From assembly GCF_000813145.1 (NCBI RefSeq), contig NZ_BAZF01000006.1, positions 124,001 to 188,000 on the forward strand: a DNA stretch of 64,000 nt. The letters are read 5' to 3'. Below, piece by piece: positions 26,038-35,939 of the stretch (the stretch's first letter is position 1; every line of letters begins with the position of its first letter). Source of the DNA: Geobacter sp. OR-1. Lineage in GTDB: Bacteria > Desulfobacterota > Desulfuromonadia > Geobacterales > DSM-12255. The position numbers were made by a program, and so were the translations under genes. The notes under the pieces are model-generated. The model was not told the origin of the DNA. It saw nothing but the letters and a program-made list of their open reading frames with translations, and searched no databases.

Positions 26038-26055
26038 GGCCTCCTCCATTTCCCG

Positions 26056-28692
26056 TTAGCAGACCTTGAACACGAACTTATCCTTTTTGAGCGACACCTT
26101 GACCTTCTTCACCTGCTCTCCTTTTGCCATCCTAGCCAGCAGCTCCCGCGACAGCTCCGGCAGCAGCGTGTTGGTGAGGATGTGATCCACGTTGCGCGCG
26201 CCGCTCGCCACTTCGGTACAGCGCGATGCAATGGTATCGATCAGCCCTGCGTCGTACTCAAAGGCAACCTTCCGGTTCGCCTGCAACCGGCCGGCGATCT
26301 TGTTCAGCTTCAGCTTCACAATCATCTGCATGGTGCTATCGCTGATCGGGTAGAACGGCACCACCTTGAGCCTGCCGAGGAATGCCGGTTTGAAGCGCTT
26401 CAAGAGCTCGGGGCGCAGCTTCTCCGCAAGTGATTGCCAGTCGGGGAGCTTTTTCGGGTCCGAACAGGCGCCCATGATGGTATCGGTCCCCAGGTTGCTG
26501 GTCAGGATTATGACCGTGTTCCTGAAATCGATCCGCCGCCCTTCCCCGTCCTCCAGGGTCCCCTTGTCAAAGACCTGGTAGAACAGCTCCATCACGTCAG
26601 GATGGGCCTTTTCCACCTCATCAAGAAGGACCACGCTGTAGGGGCGCTTGCGCACCGCCTCGGTCAGGACGCCCCCTTCGCCGTAACCCACATAGCCTGG
26701 GGGCGACCCTTTGAGCCCGGAAACCGTATGCGCCTCCTGGTATTCGGACATGTTGATGGTTATGACATGGTCCTCGCCGCCGTACATCACCTCGGACAGG
26801 GCCAGAGCGGTCTCGGTCTTACCGGTCCCGCTCGGCCCGGCAAAGAGGAAGACCGCCGTCGGCTTGGACGGGTCCTCGATGCCGGCGTGAGCGGTCTGGA
26901 CCATCTCGGCAACGGCCTTCAGGGCATGGTCCTGGCCGATGATCCGCTCGCCCAGGAGCTTGTCCATCCTGAGTACCGTAGCGATCTCATCCACGAGCAT
27001 CCGGCCGGTCGGGATGCCGGTCCAGCCGGATATCACCTCTGATACCGCCTGGGAATCGACGCTGATCTGCACCAGAGGCTCCTTCCCCTGGAGCGTAGCG
27101 AGTTCCTTCTTGAGCTTCTTCAGCTCATCCTGCTTTCCTGCCAGAGCAGGGTCGGCCGGGTTCAGCTCATGGAGTTCGCGGATCTCCTCCTGCAGACCGA
27201 TGATCCCGGTAGCGATCCCCATCTCCTGCTTCCACCGCTTGTCGAGCTGTTCGAGACTGCCCTGGCACTCCGTTTTCTCGGCGCCGAGCGCCTTTATCCG
27301 CTCCCCCCGCTCCTGTCCCATGAGCGATTCGCGCTCCAAGATCTTCAGTTCGCTGTCGATATCGGCAATCCTGCGGGTGACATCTTCCAGTGCCGGAGGG
27401 CTGGTGGTCAGCCCGATGGCGACCCTGGCACAGGCGGTGTCCAGCACGCTCACCGACTTGTCCGGCAGCTGGCGCGCCGTGATGTAGCGGTGCGAAAGAC
27501 GGACCGCGTCCTGTAGCGCAGCATCGGTAATCATTACCTTGTGGTGTTTCTCCAGGAACGGGGCAACGGCGCGCATCATGACCATCGCCTTTTCCTCGTC
27601 CGGCTCTTCCACCTTCACCACCTGGAAGCGCCGGGCAAGCGCCGCGTCCTTCTCGAAATACTTCTTGTATTCGGCCCAGGTGGTTGCGGCCACGGTGCGG
27701 AGTTCGCCGCGGGCCAGGGGGGGCTTCAGGAGGTTAGCCGCATCGCCTGATCCGGCTCCCCCACCGGCGCCGATCAGGGTATGCGCCTCGTCAATGAAGA
27801 GGATGATCGGCACCGGCGACGACTTCACCTCTTCAATGACCGATTTGAGCCGGTTCTCGAACTCTCCCTTGATCCCGGCGCCGGCCTGGAGCAGGCCCAG
27901 GTCCAGGGTGCGGATCTCCACGTTCCTAAGCGGCGGCGGCACGTCGCCGGTGACGATCCTGAGGGCAAACCCTTCCACCACCGCCGTCTTGCCGACACCG
28001 GCCTCGCCGGTTAGAATCGGGTTGTTCTGGCGTCTGCGGATCAGGATATCGACCATCTGCCGGATCTCGAAATCACGCCCCAGCACCGGATCGATCTCGC
28101 CCTTCCGGGCCTTCTCGGTCAGGTTGATGGTGTACTGGTCCAGCGCCTTGGTCCCGGCCGGGCTGCCCTTACCGGCCTCTGCGGCCGCTCGCGGCGCCCC
28201 GCCGGTTTCCGCATCCTCGCGGGAGCCGGTCACCAGGTCGGCCAGGCTTTTTTCCATGGTCTCGACGGAGATCTTCTTAAAAGAGTCGGAACAGCCGATG
28301 AGCATCCGCGCCGTTTCCGGTTCGGAAAGCAGGACCAGCAGAATATGGCCGGAACGAACCGCCGGGGACTGGTAATCGATCGATGCCTTGAGCCATGAGT
28401 CCTGGAGCATCCGGGGGATCCGGGGTGAAAGGGCCGGGGTGCGGGAGTTGCCCCGTTTGAACCCCTCGATGGCGCGGGTAAGATCGCCGACCAGCCGCCC
28501 CTCGTTGATCTCGAAATACCTGAGGATCTTCTGGAAATCGGTGTTTTCCATCTCCAGGAGCTTGACCAAAAAGTGCTCCGGCTCCACCTCGTAATTGGTA
28601 TGAGCGAGGCAGAGCCCTGCAGCCCCTTCCAGTGCCCCCCTGCAGGTCGCGTTAAGCTTGCCGATAAGCGGTTTCAGATCCGATTTGATCAT
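26056..28692 (-). CDS. clpV: T6SS sheath-recycling ATPase ClpV (TssH)
   Basis: 878 residues, AAA+ Clp/HSP100 protein. N-terminal Clp repeats (1-150, YEVEPEHFLVKLLEMENTDF), first AAA domain with Walker A GEAGVGKT (230-237), a coiled middle domain (about 420-530, SELKILERESLMGQERGERI) and a second AAA domain with GPSGTGKT. The typical ClpV C-terminal domain ends the protein. It unfolds contracted TssB/TssC sheaths for reuse. Directly downstream of tssG. Confidence 0.96.
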   Translation of the reverse strand: MIKSDLKPLIGKLNATCRGALEGAAGLCLAHTNYEVEPEHFLVKLLEMENTDFQKILRYFEINEGRLVGDLTRAIEGFKRGNSRTPALSPRIPRMLQDSWLKASIDYQSPAVRSGHILLVLLSEPETARMLIGCSDSFKKISVETMEKSLADLVTGSREDAETGGAPRAAAEAGKGSPAGTKALDQYTINLTEKARKGEIDPVLGRDFEIRQMVDILIRRRQNNPILTGEAGVGKTAVVEGFALRIVTGDVPPPLRNVEIRTLDLGLLQAGAGIKGEFENRLKSVIEEVKSSPVPIILFIDEAHTLIGAGGGAGSGDAANLLKPPLARGELRTVAATTWAEYKKYFEKDAALARRFQVVKVEEPDEEKAMVMMRAVAPFLEKHHKVMITDAALQDAVRLSHRYITARQLPDKSVSVLDTACARVAIGLTTSPPALEDVTRRIADIDSELKILERESLMGQERGERIKALGAEKTECQGSLEQLDKRWKQEMGIATGIIGLQEEIRELHELNPADPALAGKQDELKKLKKELATLQGKEPLVQISVDSQAVSEVISGWTGIPTGRMLVDEIATVLRMDKLLGERIIGQDHALKAVAEMVQTAHAGIEDPSKPTAVFLFAGPSGTGKTETALALSEVMYGGEDHVITINMSEYQEAHTVSGLKGSPPGYVGYGEGGVLTEAVRKRPYSVVLLDEVEKAHPDVMELFYQVFDKGTLEDGEGRRIDFRNTVIILTSNLGTDTIMGACSDPKKLPDWQSLAEKLRPELLKRFKPAFLGRLKVVPFYPISDSTMQMIVKLKLNKIAGRLQANRKVAFEYDAGLIDTIASRCTEVASGARNVDHILTNTLLPELSRELLARMAKGEQVKKVKVSLKKDKFVFKVC

Positions 28693-28727
28693 GGCGGAAC
28701 TCCTTTAAGCTGATTATCCGTAACCGA

Positions 28728-29732
28728 TCACCCGGCCACCTCTAAAGTGACATGCGGGTCATTCTCCAGAGTTGTTCCGGGTCTCTTCATCCAGGTGGAC
28801 CAGCCGAGCCGGGGCGAGTCCGGCGCCGGTTTTCCGATCACGCATCCAGGGACTTCATCGCGCATCAGGTAAGGCCGCACCTCGAATTCGTGCTCCACGC
28901 CGGTCATATAGCGCACCAGCGAGACCAGCGGCGTAAACAGGTCTCCGGAAGGGAGGAGGCGCTGAAACTGCCGATATGCAAGCGGACCCAGTCTCAGTCG
29001 GAAGCGGCTTTCCCCTTCCCAGGCCTCATGACCGCAGACCGCATCGACCCCCATGCGGCAATTGGCCGTGCCGAGCCTCGTCAGCTCCTCCGGCTCGATG
29101 GCGATCTTTTTCTCGATCAGCTGTTCGACACTGACATCGGCGTCGAGGAAGTAACCGGCCGTGAATTCGATCGCCTTGGCGGAACAGGGTGACCGCGAGA
29201 GCAGCCCGCTGAAATAGGCCAGAGATTCCGGGAGCACCCCCACCCGTTCCGCAAGCCCGGGCGTCCCGAGCCCGATCAGGCTGAGCAGATATGCCGAGCA
29301 GCTCCCACCTTGCCCGTCTCCGTAACGGGCGGCAAAACTGTTTTTGCGCCACGCAAGGTAGAACAGCGAGATGAGACGATGATGGAAGATATCCAGAAAC
29401 GCGGCTACCCCCTTCTCCTTGGCCGCCAGAATCGTATACCAATGCGGCAGAGGGGCATTGGGGCCGAAAAGCCCCATGAAGCTCACCTGCATTTCGATCT
29501 TCTGATCATCGCCACCTTTGCTGATGGCCGAAATATCGCTCGGCGCAAACCGCAGCTCCGGTTTCACGCCGAACCGGACCGGCTCCTGCGCCGGCGAGAG
29601 CGATGCCCCCACCTTCCGGTCAGGGTCGAGCAGTTCGATAAGCTGCACGGCCCGGAAAAAGGAGAGCCCGTGAAACTGCTCAAACAACAGGTTTTTCAGA
29701 GCAGTATCCGGCTGCCGTTTCGCGGTGGCCAC
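28728..29732 (-). CDS. tssG: T6SS baseplate protein TssG
   Basis: 334 residues. The family start (FEQFHGLSFFRAVQLIELL), the FGVKPELRFAPSDISAI block, the FMGLFGPNAPLPHWYTI motif and the GPLAYRQFQRLLPSGD region fit TssG. With TssF it forms the baseplate wedge. The start lies inside the end of tssF (37-base overlap), the normal tssF-tssG coupling. Confidence 0.94.
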   Translation of the reverse strand: MATAKRQPDTALKNLLFEQFHGLSFFRAVQLIELLDPDRKVGASLSPAQEPVRFGVKPELRFAPSDISAISKGGDDQKIEMQVSFMGLFGPNAPLPHWYTILAAKEKGVAAFLDIFHHRLISLFYLAWRKNSFAARYGDGQGGSCSAYLLSLIGLGTPGLAERVGVLPESLAYFSGLLSRSPCSAKAIEFTAGYFLDADVSVEQLIEKKIAIEPEELTRLGTANCRMGVDAVCGHEAWEGESRFRLRLGPLAYRQFQRLLPSGDLFTPLVSLVRYMTGVEHEFEVRPYLMRDEVPGCVIGKPAPDSPRLGWSTWMKRPGTTLENDPHVTLEVAG

Positions 29733-31501
29733 TGGGCAATCCTCTCTTTCCTCTGCACTGACTCGGCAATCATCCCGGAAAAGGAGTTGACCGACACATA
29801 CTCTCCCAGAAACCGTTCCAGAACCGATGCGAACAGATAGACTCCGGCACCGACGAACTTGTCCTCGTCAAATGTCACGGTGGTCTCGATTCCCCGGCAG
29901 AACGAGCGGCCGATCCGTCGCGTGACATTGCGCGAGGCGACACCGACAATTCCGTTGATCTGCTGGCGGGTTGCGGGTGAACCGTCGAAATCGTACAGCT
30001 TGAGTATCTCCCGGAGCGCATCCTCCCCACCGGCAACGATCGAAAGGTAGTTGAGGGAGAGATGGGAGATCAACCGCCACTGGACAGCTCCGGCGAGCGG
30101 CGCCCTCCTGGCCGGCGTCGGTTTCAACAGGCAGCAGATCTTTGCGACCGGCGCCGCCACCTCCAGATCGAAATCCCCGCCCCGGTCGCCGAACGGGAGC
30201 CGCTCGGGAAGGTCCCGGTTGCTGCAGGTCAGATAGACGGTGAGCGCTTCGGCGTCAAGTTCGGCATGCTGATAACGAAGGTCGCTGAACGATAGGAAGA
30301 GGTCGGTCCCGTTGTCCCCTTTTCTTCCCGAAGTGCGGCGGTTCATATGCCAGAAGGCGCCTTTCGTGTACTCGTCCTCCTCGTCCAGGTGATGGCGTAG
30401 GGAGTAGAACGGCCGGTATTCGGCAACCTTTTCCCCGCTGCTCAGGGAACCGGCTGCCACCCGGTCGACCGAGTAGACCTCGGTTGCCTCTATCCGCCTA
30501 AGATCCGGGATCACCAGATACTCGGTCTTCCGCTGCTCGACCCGGATCGGTTCCGCAATCCTTTTGAAGAGGTTTATGACCGGCGCCGCGTTCAGGCGGA
30601 AAGTGCCCGCATCGACAGGGAGCGACCCGCCAACGGGCCGGTCCAGGTATATGCTGATCTCGACCGAATCTCCTGCGCCGGAACCACTCAGACGGTCCAG
30701 CCCCGACAACTCGAAAAACATGAATTTCTCGGGAAAAACAAAATATTCCAGAAGCAGGAGGTGACCGGGAGAAGAACGCTCCGGCCAGGGAAACGCCCCT
30801 TCACCTTGATCGAAGCCGACCGGCCTTAAGGCGTTCCGGTCCAGGGTGATTACCTCCGTTAAACCGGAACTGCCGGTAAATGAACACTCCAGGTGGCAGA
30901 CATTGTTGCCGAGCAGTTCATAGAGATGGAACAGATGCTGTCTCTGGCCATTGAGGAAAAATCTGAGGCTCTGGCAGCCGATCTGGGAAAAGGTAAGATT
31001 GTTGTGGGCCTTGAGCCGCACGACGATTGCCTGCTGGGCATCCCTGATCAGCCGTTTCGGTTCGCCCATGGTCACGGAATCGATCGATATGGGCCAGAGG
31101 GTCACAGCTGCAGTTGTGGCAAACTGGCATGGGATGCCGTTCACCGGCCGCGAAAAGAGTGGCGTATCCTTCTCGATCCGGTAACCGGAAGGAGGGATAT
31201 TCTTTATGTCCGGCTCGAACTGCACCACCGACAGCGAGGGGATCGGCCGGGTGTAATGGGGATACAGGATATTGAGCAGGGACTGGGCGATCTCGGGAAA
31301 ATCGTCGTCGATTTTTTTGTGAATCCGGGCGGAGAGAAAGGCAAACCCCTCTATCAGCCGCTCGGTATGCGGATCTTCACACTTGTCCGGCTCAAGAAGC
31401 AGCCGCCCCGCGATTTTGGGATAGCTCCGGGCAAACTCTTTCCCCATTTCGCGGACAAAGGTCAGTTCCCGTTCGTAATATCCGAGGAAATCATCGTCCA
31501 T
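29696..31501 (-). CDS. tssF: T6SS baseplate protein TssF
   Basis: 601 residues. It begins with the family pattern MDDDFLGYYERELTFVREMG, followed by FARSYPKIAGRL and the DPHTERLIEGFAFLSARI and SLLNILYPHYTRPIPS blocks of TssF. Forms the baseplate wedge with TssG and TssE. It is 27 bases downstream of tssE and overlaps tssG. Confidence 0.95.
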   Translation of the reverse strand: MDDDFLGYYERELTFVREMGKEFARSYPKIAGRLLLEPDKCEDPHTERLIEGFAFLSARIHKKIDDDFPEIAQSLLNILYPHYTRPIPSLSVVQFEPDIKNIPPSGYRIEKDTPLFSRPVNGIPCQFATTAAVTLWPISIDSVTMGEPKRLIRDAQQAIVVRLKAHNNLTFSQIGCQSLRFFLNGQRQHLFHLYELLGNNVCHLECSFTGSSGLTEVITLDRNALRPVGFDQGEGAFPWPERSSPGHLLLLEYFVFPEKFMFFELSGLDRLSGSGAGDSVEISIYLDRPVGGSLPVDAGTFRLNAAPVINLFKRIAEPIRVEQRKTEYLVIPDLRRIEATEVYSVDRVAAGSLSSGEKVAEYRPFYSLRHHLDEEDEYTKGAFWHMNRRTSGRKGDNGTDLFLSFSDLRYQHAELDAEALTVYLTCSNRDLPERLPFGDRGGDFDLEVAAPVAKICCLLKPTPARRAPLAGAVQWRLISHLSLNYLSIVAGGEDALREILKLYDFDGSPATRQQINGIVGVASRNVTRRIGRSFCRGIETTVTFDEDKFVGAGVYLFASVLERFLGEYVSVNSFSGMIAESVQRKERIAQWPPRNGSRILL

Positions 31502-31528
31502 CCAGGTATCCCCACGTTCCGGTCCTGC

Positions 31529-32002
31529 TTACCCCGAAATCTGAAATTCACCCCGGTTGATGTCCAGATAGGTGTCGAAGGCTATCGGCTCGGTCACCGG
31601 ATCGGCTACCAGCAGCGCACTGATCCTGAATCTGAGCGTCCGTTCGTTCCGGTCCGTGCCGTCCAGGCGGATCGTCACATTTCTTAGCCGCGGCTCGAAC
31701 AGGGCGATGGTGCGTTCGATCTCCTGCCTGATCTGGAGACGTACCGAGGCGCTCCCGGAGTTGTACGACATAAAATCCTTAAGGCCGTAGGTAAAGAGCG
31801 ACCCGTGCACCTGGGTAAAAGATTCCGGGAGATCCAGGATGTTCCGCCTGGTGTTCAGCAGGTTCTCCAGGTCCCTGATGACCGCCCCCCTGATCTCGTT
31901 GACCGCTGCGTAGGGGCTCTGGGCCGGCCCATCCGCAGCGTCGGTTTCACGCTCGATGAGCCGGTCCAGAAGCGACCTTCGTACCGTAACCTTTTCCGCC
32001 AT
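31529..32002 (-). CDS. tssE: T6SS baseplate protein TssE (gp25-like)
   Basis: 157 residues, lysozyme-like gp25 fold. It has the gp25 pattern IRGAVIRDLENLLNTRRN, ESFTQVHGSLFTYGLKDF and the C-terminal RISALLVADPVTEPIAFDTY block. It starts sheath polymerisation at the baseplate. It lies 12 bases after hcp and before tssF. Confidence 0.94.
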   Translation of the reverse strand: MAEKVTVRRSLLDRLIERETDAADGPAQSPYAAVNEIRGAVIRDLENLLNTRRNILDLPESFTQVHGSLFTYGLKDFMSYNSGSASVRLQIRQEIERTIALFEPRLRNVTIRLDGTDRNERTLRFRISALLVADPVTEPIAFDTYLDINRGEFQISG

Positions 32003-32014
32003 ACAATCTGTCCG

Positions 32015-32512
32015 TTATACTTTTGTGTTCTTGGTCAGATCCCATCCTGCCGCGACCTTGCCGCCGCCACTGCCATTGGCCCGCTTCTGCACGGTGTAGG
32101 AGAGCTCGATCTTACCGTAATTGAATGATACCTCCTCAAGCGGCAAGGTCTCGCCACCCTGGGCGGATCCGCCCGGCCGGTAGGAGCTGACGATGCACTC
32201 GGAAAGCTTGTATTCCATGTACTTGACCTTGTCGCCGCCGGCGCGGCAGAGTTCCACGGTCACCGTCTTTATATGCTTTCCGGTCGCGCAGGCCTCGAAG
32301 ATCTTGGGAGACCCCTTGTCCAGTGCCTTCACGATGCTGAAGTCCATGAAACTCGCCCGCTCAGCACTTGCCCCTCCGGCGGTGCTGGCAGAACCGGATG
32401 CCGTCTGAGTCAAGCCGTGGTTGAAGGAGAGGATCTCGATCCAGTCCTTGTGCTTGTCGTCGGTGCTTTCCCCGTCAATACCATCGATCTTTAGAAATGC
32501 GTCAAATGCCAT
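32015..32512 (-). CDS. hcp: T6SS inner-tube protein Hcp (TssD)
   Basis: 165 residues. The Hcp pattern is complete: AFDAFLKIDGIDGES, DWIEILSFNHGLTQ, FSIVKALDKGSPKIFEACAT, LSECIVSSYRPGG, PLEEVSFNYGKIELSYTVQK. Hexameric rings stack into the expelled tube. No C-terminal effector extension. Only 30 bases separate it from tssC, so no private promoter is evident. Confidence 0.96.
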   Translation of the reverse strand: MAFDAFLKIDGIDGESTDDKHKDWIEILSFNHGLTQTASGSASTAGGASAERASFMDFSIVKALDKGSPKIFEACATGKHIKTVTVELCRAGGDKVKYMEYKLSECIVSSYRPGGSAQGGETLPLEEVSFNYGKIELSYTVQKRANGSGGGKVAAGWDLTKNTKV

Positions 32513-32542
32513 GGCTGTATTCCTCCTTCCGTTCTGATTAGA

Positions 32543-34036
32543 TTACTTATTGGCCGGCTGCGGTAGATTGGCCACGAGCCGCAGCGACACCGTCAATTCA
32601 TCGAGCTGGAAATGAGGCCTCAGGAAAGCGACCGCCCGGTAAGCACCCGGCTTGCCCGGTATATCCACCACCTCCACCTGCGCCTCGCGGAGCGGATAGC
32701 GGGCCTTCATCTCCTGACCGGCGTCGTCGTCCAGAAGCACATAGTTGGCTATCCAGCGGCTCAGGTAATCCTCCACGTTCTTCCTGGTCATGAAACTGCC
32801 GATCTTGTCCCGCATGATCGATTTCAGGTAATGGGCGAAACGGGACACTGCCAGGATATACTGAAGCTGTGCCGAGAGCCGCGCATTGGCATTGGCTGCC
32901 TCGGAATCGTACACTGCCGGCTTATTGCAGGTCTGGGTGCTGAAGAAGGCTGCATAATCGGTATTCTTGCAATGAACCAGCGGGATGAACCCGAGGTCGG
33001 CCAGTTCCTTCTCGCGCCGGTCGGTAATGGCGATCTCGGTGGGGCATTTGAGCGCCACCTCGCCCTCATCGGTCTTGAAGGTGTGCACCGGCAGCCCCTG
33101 CACCAGGCCGCCCCCTTCGACCCCGCGTATCGCCGCGGTCCAGCCGTACTTGGCAAAGGCGTCGGTAACCCGCACTCCGAGCGCATAGGCCGCATTCCCC
33201 CACAGGTATCGGTTGTGGCTGCTGCCGTCCACCTCTTCCTCGAAATCGAAGCTCTCCACCGGGAGGGTCGCCTGCCCATAGGGAAGCCTCATAAGGATAT
33301 GGGGGAGACAGAGCGCCACGTACCGGGAGTCCTCGGAGTCGCGAAACGATTTCCATTTGGCGTATTCCACGCTCTGGAAGATCTTTGCCATGTCCCGCGG
33401 GTTCCCCAGCTCGGTAAAGCTTTCAAGATTGAATATGGTCGGCGCTGCCGCGGAAATGAACGGCGCATGTGCAGCTGCCGCAACCTGGGACATCTTTTCC
33501 AACAGCACCATGTCCTGCGGATGGCTGCTGAACTCATAATCGCCGATGAGGCACCCGTACGACGCCCCGCCAAAGGTGCCGAACTCCTCCTCGTAGATCT
33601 TCTTGAACAGACCCGACTGGTCGAATTCAGCCGCCTTTTCCATATCCTTGAGCAGCTCGTTCTTGCTGATGTTCAGCACCCTGATCTTCTGCCGCTCGCC
33701 GGTTTCGGTCTGGTCCACCAGGAAGTTGAGGCCGCGCCATGATGACTCCAGTTTCTGGAAATCGGAATGGTGCATTACCTCGTTGAGCTGGAGCGAGATC
33801 AGCCGGTCGATCTGGGCGATTCGCGAATTTATCATCAGCTCCGTATCCTTGGAGACAACGATCGCCCCTTCCATGATCTGGCTGACGAATTCGCCGATGA
33901 TGTCGCGCGCATAACCGGTCTGGCTCTCGTCCCTTGCCATCCGACCTTCCTGGATGATCTGGTCCAGAAGCCCTTTTTCCTCAGTTGCACCGGCTGCCGC
34001 TGTTGTTCCAACCTGTTCCTTTTCCTGTACTCCCAT
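32543..34036 (-). CDS. tssC: T6SS sheath large subunit TssC (VipB)
   Basis: 497 residues. Family landmarks are present: LQLNEVMHHSDFQKLESSWR, GLNFLVDQTETG, FGTFGGASYGCLIGDYEF, the RFAHYLKSIMRDKIGSFM block and the C-terminal FQLDELTVSLRLVANLP. Forms the contractile sheath with TssB, encoded 20 bases upstream. Confidence 0.97.
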   Translation of the reverse strand: MGVQEKEQVGTTAAAGATEEKGLLDQIIQEGRMARDESQTGYARDIIGEFVSQIMEGAIVVSKDTELMINSRIAQIDRLISLQLNEVMHHSDFQKLESSWRGLNFLVDQTETGERQKIRVLNISKNELLKDMEKAAEFDQSGLFKKIYEEEFGTFGGASYGCLIGDYEFSSHPQDMVLLEKMSQVAAAAHAPFISAAAPTIFNLESFTELGNPRDMAKIFQSVEYAKWKSFRDSEDSRYVALCLPHILMRLPYGQATLPVESFDFEEEVDGSSHNRYLWGNAAYALGVRVTDAFAKYGWTAAIRGVEGGGLVQGLPVHTFKTDEGEVALKCPTEIAITDRREKELADLGFIPLVHCKNTDYAAFFSTQTCNKPAVYDSEAANANARLSAQLQYILAVSRFAHYLKSIMRDKIGSFMTRKNVEDYLSRWIANYVLLDDDAGQEMKARYPLREAQVEVVDIPGKPGAYRAVAFLRPHFQLDELTVSLRLVANLPQPANK

Positions 34037-34056
34037 AATCGTTCACCCCCTTTCCT

Positions 34057-34584
34057 TTATGATTTTGACGGCTCATCGCCGCTTGAAACCCCTGCCTCTT
34101 TACCCAGCTTCTGCAGGGTGTCGGTGCTGGCGATCACCTCCTGGAGAAGCTCCTCCAGCCGGTCATTGCCATCCAGTTTCCCCAGCAGGTCCGAAAGTCG
34201 CTGCCGTGCCTGCACCAGCTTGCGGATCGGCTCGATCTGCTGGGCAATCTGCTCGGGGTGAAAGTCGTCCAGCGACCTGAACCTTAGCTCGACCGCCAGC
34301 TTGGTATCGTCCTGGGTCAGCTTGTTGTCCACCTTGAACGCAACCCGCGGCTTCATCGCATCCAGCACATTGTTGAAGTTGTCCCGGTCTATCTCCACGA
34401 ACTTCCTGTCCTTGACCTTGGGGAGCGGTTCTTCGGGTTTGCCGGACAGATCGGCGAGAACCCCCGTAACAAAGGGGATCTCCTTCATCTCGATGGCGTC
34501 TCCGATCTCGACATCGTAGGTGATCTGAACCCTCGGCGCCCTCACCCGGTCCAATTTATGCTGCTGACTCTCTTTCTTCGCCAT
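34057..34584 (-). CDS. tssB: T6SS sheath small subunit TssB (VipA)
   Basis: 175 residues. It starts AKKESQQHKLDRVRAPRVQI and contains PFVTGVLADLSGKPEEPLP and LRFRSLDDFHPEQIAQQIEP, all diagnostic for TssB. The C-terminal helix (about 145-165) corresponds to the segment recognised by ClpV in other species. Sheath partner of TssC. Confidence 0.97.
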   Translation of the reverse strand: MAKKESQQHKLDRVRAPRVQITYDVEIGDAIEMKEIPFVTGVLADLSGKPEEPLPKVKDRKFVEIDRDNFNNVLDAMKPRVAFKVDNKLTQDDTKLAVELRFRSLDDFHPEQIAQQIEPIRKLVQARQRLSDLLGKLDGNDRLEELLQEVIASTDTLQKLGKEAGVSSGDEPSKS

Positions 34585-34619
34585 AACTCCCCCTTTCCCC
34601 TGAATACCCTTCTGAAATT

Positions 34620-35936
34620 TTATCTGCCGTACATGATTGCCTTTGTTACATCAATGGCGCAAAGCCTCCGGAACAGCTCCTGGGACCTCCCGAGGTCGTC
34701 ATCCGACGGTTCGCCACTCGTGAGGCACTGGTAAAGCGTCTCCAGCACCTCGGCTATCCAGATGGGCGACTCCCACCGCTCCAGGTGCAGTTCGTCGATG
34801 ACTGCCTGCAGCCCCTCCACGATGGGGCGCGCCAGATCGTGCCTTTCGGCCCTGATGCAGAGTTTCGCAATCAGAAGCCGGTAACGGTTCCGCTCCCGTT
34901 CGGACGGCATGCTGTAAACGGCTTTGAGCAGCCGGTCCAGCCCTTCCCGGATGCTTCCGGAATCAAGCATCCTGACCGCCTCGTCCCAATCAGCATCCTC
35001 ACGGAAACCTCCTTCCGGAATAGGGACCGGAGCCATGGCGGCTGGAACAGCTGCCGCCGGCTTTTCAACTTTATGCTTCTGGGGTGCGGGACTCTTGACC
35101 GCATCCTGCTGCACCTCCTCTTGGGGCGGTTCTTTCCCGGCCGCGACCGTCCCCTTCTTTGCCCCGTAGATCCGGGCCACCAGCTGGGAACATTCATCCA
35201 GGGCCTGGCCGATCTCGGAGATACGCGGTGCGTCCCGGCCGAACATCTCATCCACTTTCCGGTCCAGGCTGGCAAAGGCCTCCCGGCAGCGGCCGATCTG
35301 TTCGCCAAGCTCTGTCCGAAGCTGCTCGGGTGTCTGGTTTGCTGCGGCATCGAACTGCTCTGCCGTAATCCTTCCTTCGGCGATCAGCTCGTCCCGGCGT
35401 TGCTTCTTCGTCTCGTCGATATCGCCGAACTTGTTTCTGGTGTCTGCCTCGTAACCGACCTCCCGCGATTCCTGCCATTTCAGCAGCGAATAGCCCGAAG
35501 AGGCCAGCGGGACCTGCCGGATACAGATCGACAACCGGTCGTTCAGGAATTCAAATGGAGCCAGTCGGTACTCGATGTCCCCATCCTCGATCACCGGGTA
35601 GACCGTGTCCCAGAAGTTCCCGAGCAGCCCTTCCATACAGGCCAGCCCGACGGAGAGCCCCTCGAACCCCTCGATAATCACAAGCGCCTCGGTGAGCCAG
35701 GCCGCAACCTGGAGGTCTTTGGTCCTGGAGGTCAGGGCATCGGTCGCAGTTGCGACCACCCGTTCCCAATCTGCCGACCTGGTCTCGCGCTGCCAGTCCC
35801 CCATCGGGATATTGTCTTCCGATTTGCGGGCATCCTTGATCTCCTCGTAAAGCTGCGTGTAGCGGAGATCCTCACCGGAAGCGTTTTCCCCCGGAAGCGG
35901 GGTCAGTATCGCATCAAGATCAATTTCCCTTTTCAT
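34620..35936 (-). CDS. tssA: T6SS protein TssA (ImpA N-terminal domain)
   Basis: 438 residues. The N-terminal ImpA domain starts with the typical LDAILTPLPGENASGEDLRY and runs through TEALVIIEGFEGLSVGLACM and FWDTVYPVIEDGD. A Pro/Ala-rich linker (about residues 270-310) joins it to a C-terminal helical domain (ADWDEAVRMLDSGSIREGLD) similar to VasJ/ImpA extensions. TssA organises baseplate and tail assembly. Three bases separate it from tagF. Confidence 0.92.
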   Translation of the reverse strand: MKREIDLDAILTPLPGENASGEDLRYTQLYEEIKDARKSEDNIPMGDWQRETRSADWERVVATATDALTSRTKDLQVAAWLTEALVIIEGFEGLSVGLACMEGLLGNFWDTVYPVIEDGDIEYRLAPFEFLNDRLSICIRQVPLASSGYSLLKWQESREVGYEADTRNKFGDIDETKKQRRDELIAEGRITAEQFDAAANQTPEQLRTELGEQIGRCREAFASLDRKVDEMFGRDAPRISEIGQALDECSQLVARIYGAKKGTVAAGKEPPQEEVQQDAVKSPAPQKHKVEKPAAAVPAAMAPVPIPEGGFREDADWDEAVRMLDSGSIREGLDRLLKAVYSMPSERERNRYRLLIAKLCIRAERHDLARPIVEGLQAVIDELHLERWESPIWIAEVLETLYQCLTSGEPSDDDLGRSQELFRRLCAIDVTKAIMYGR

Positions 35937-35939
35937 CTC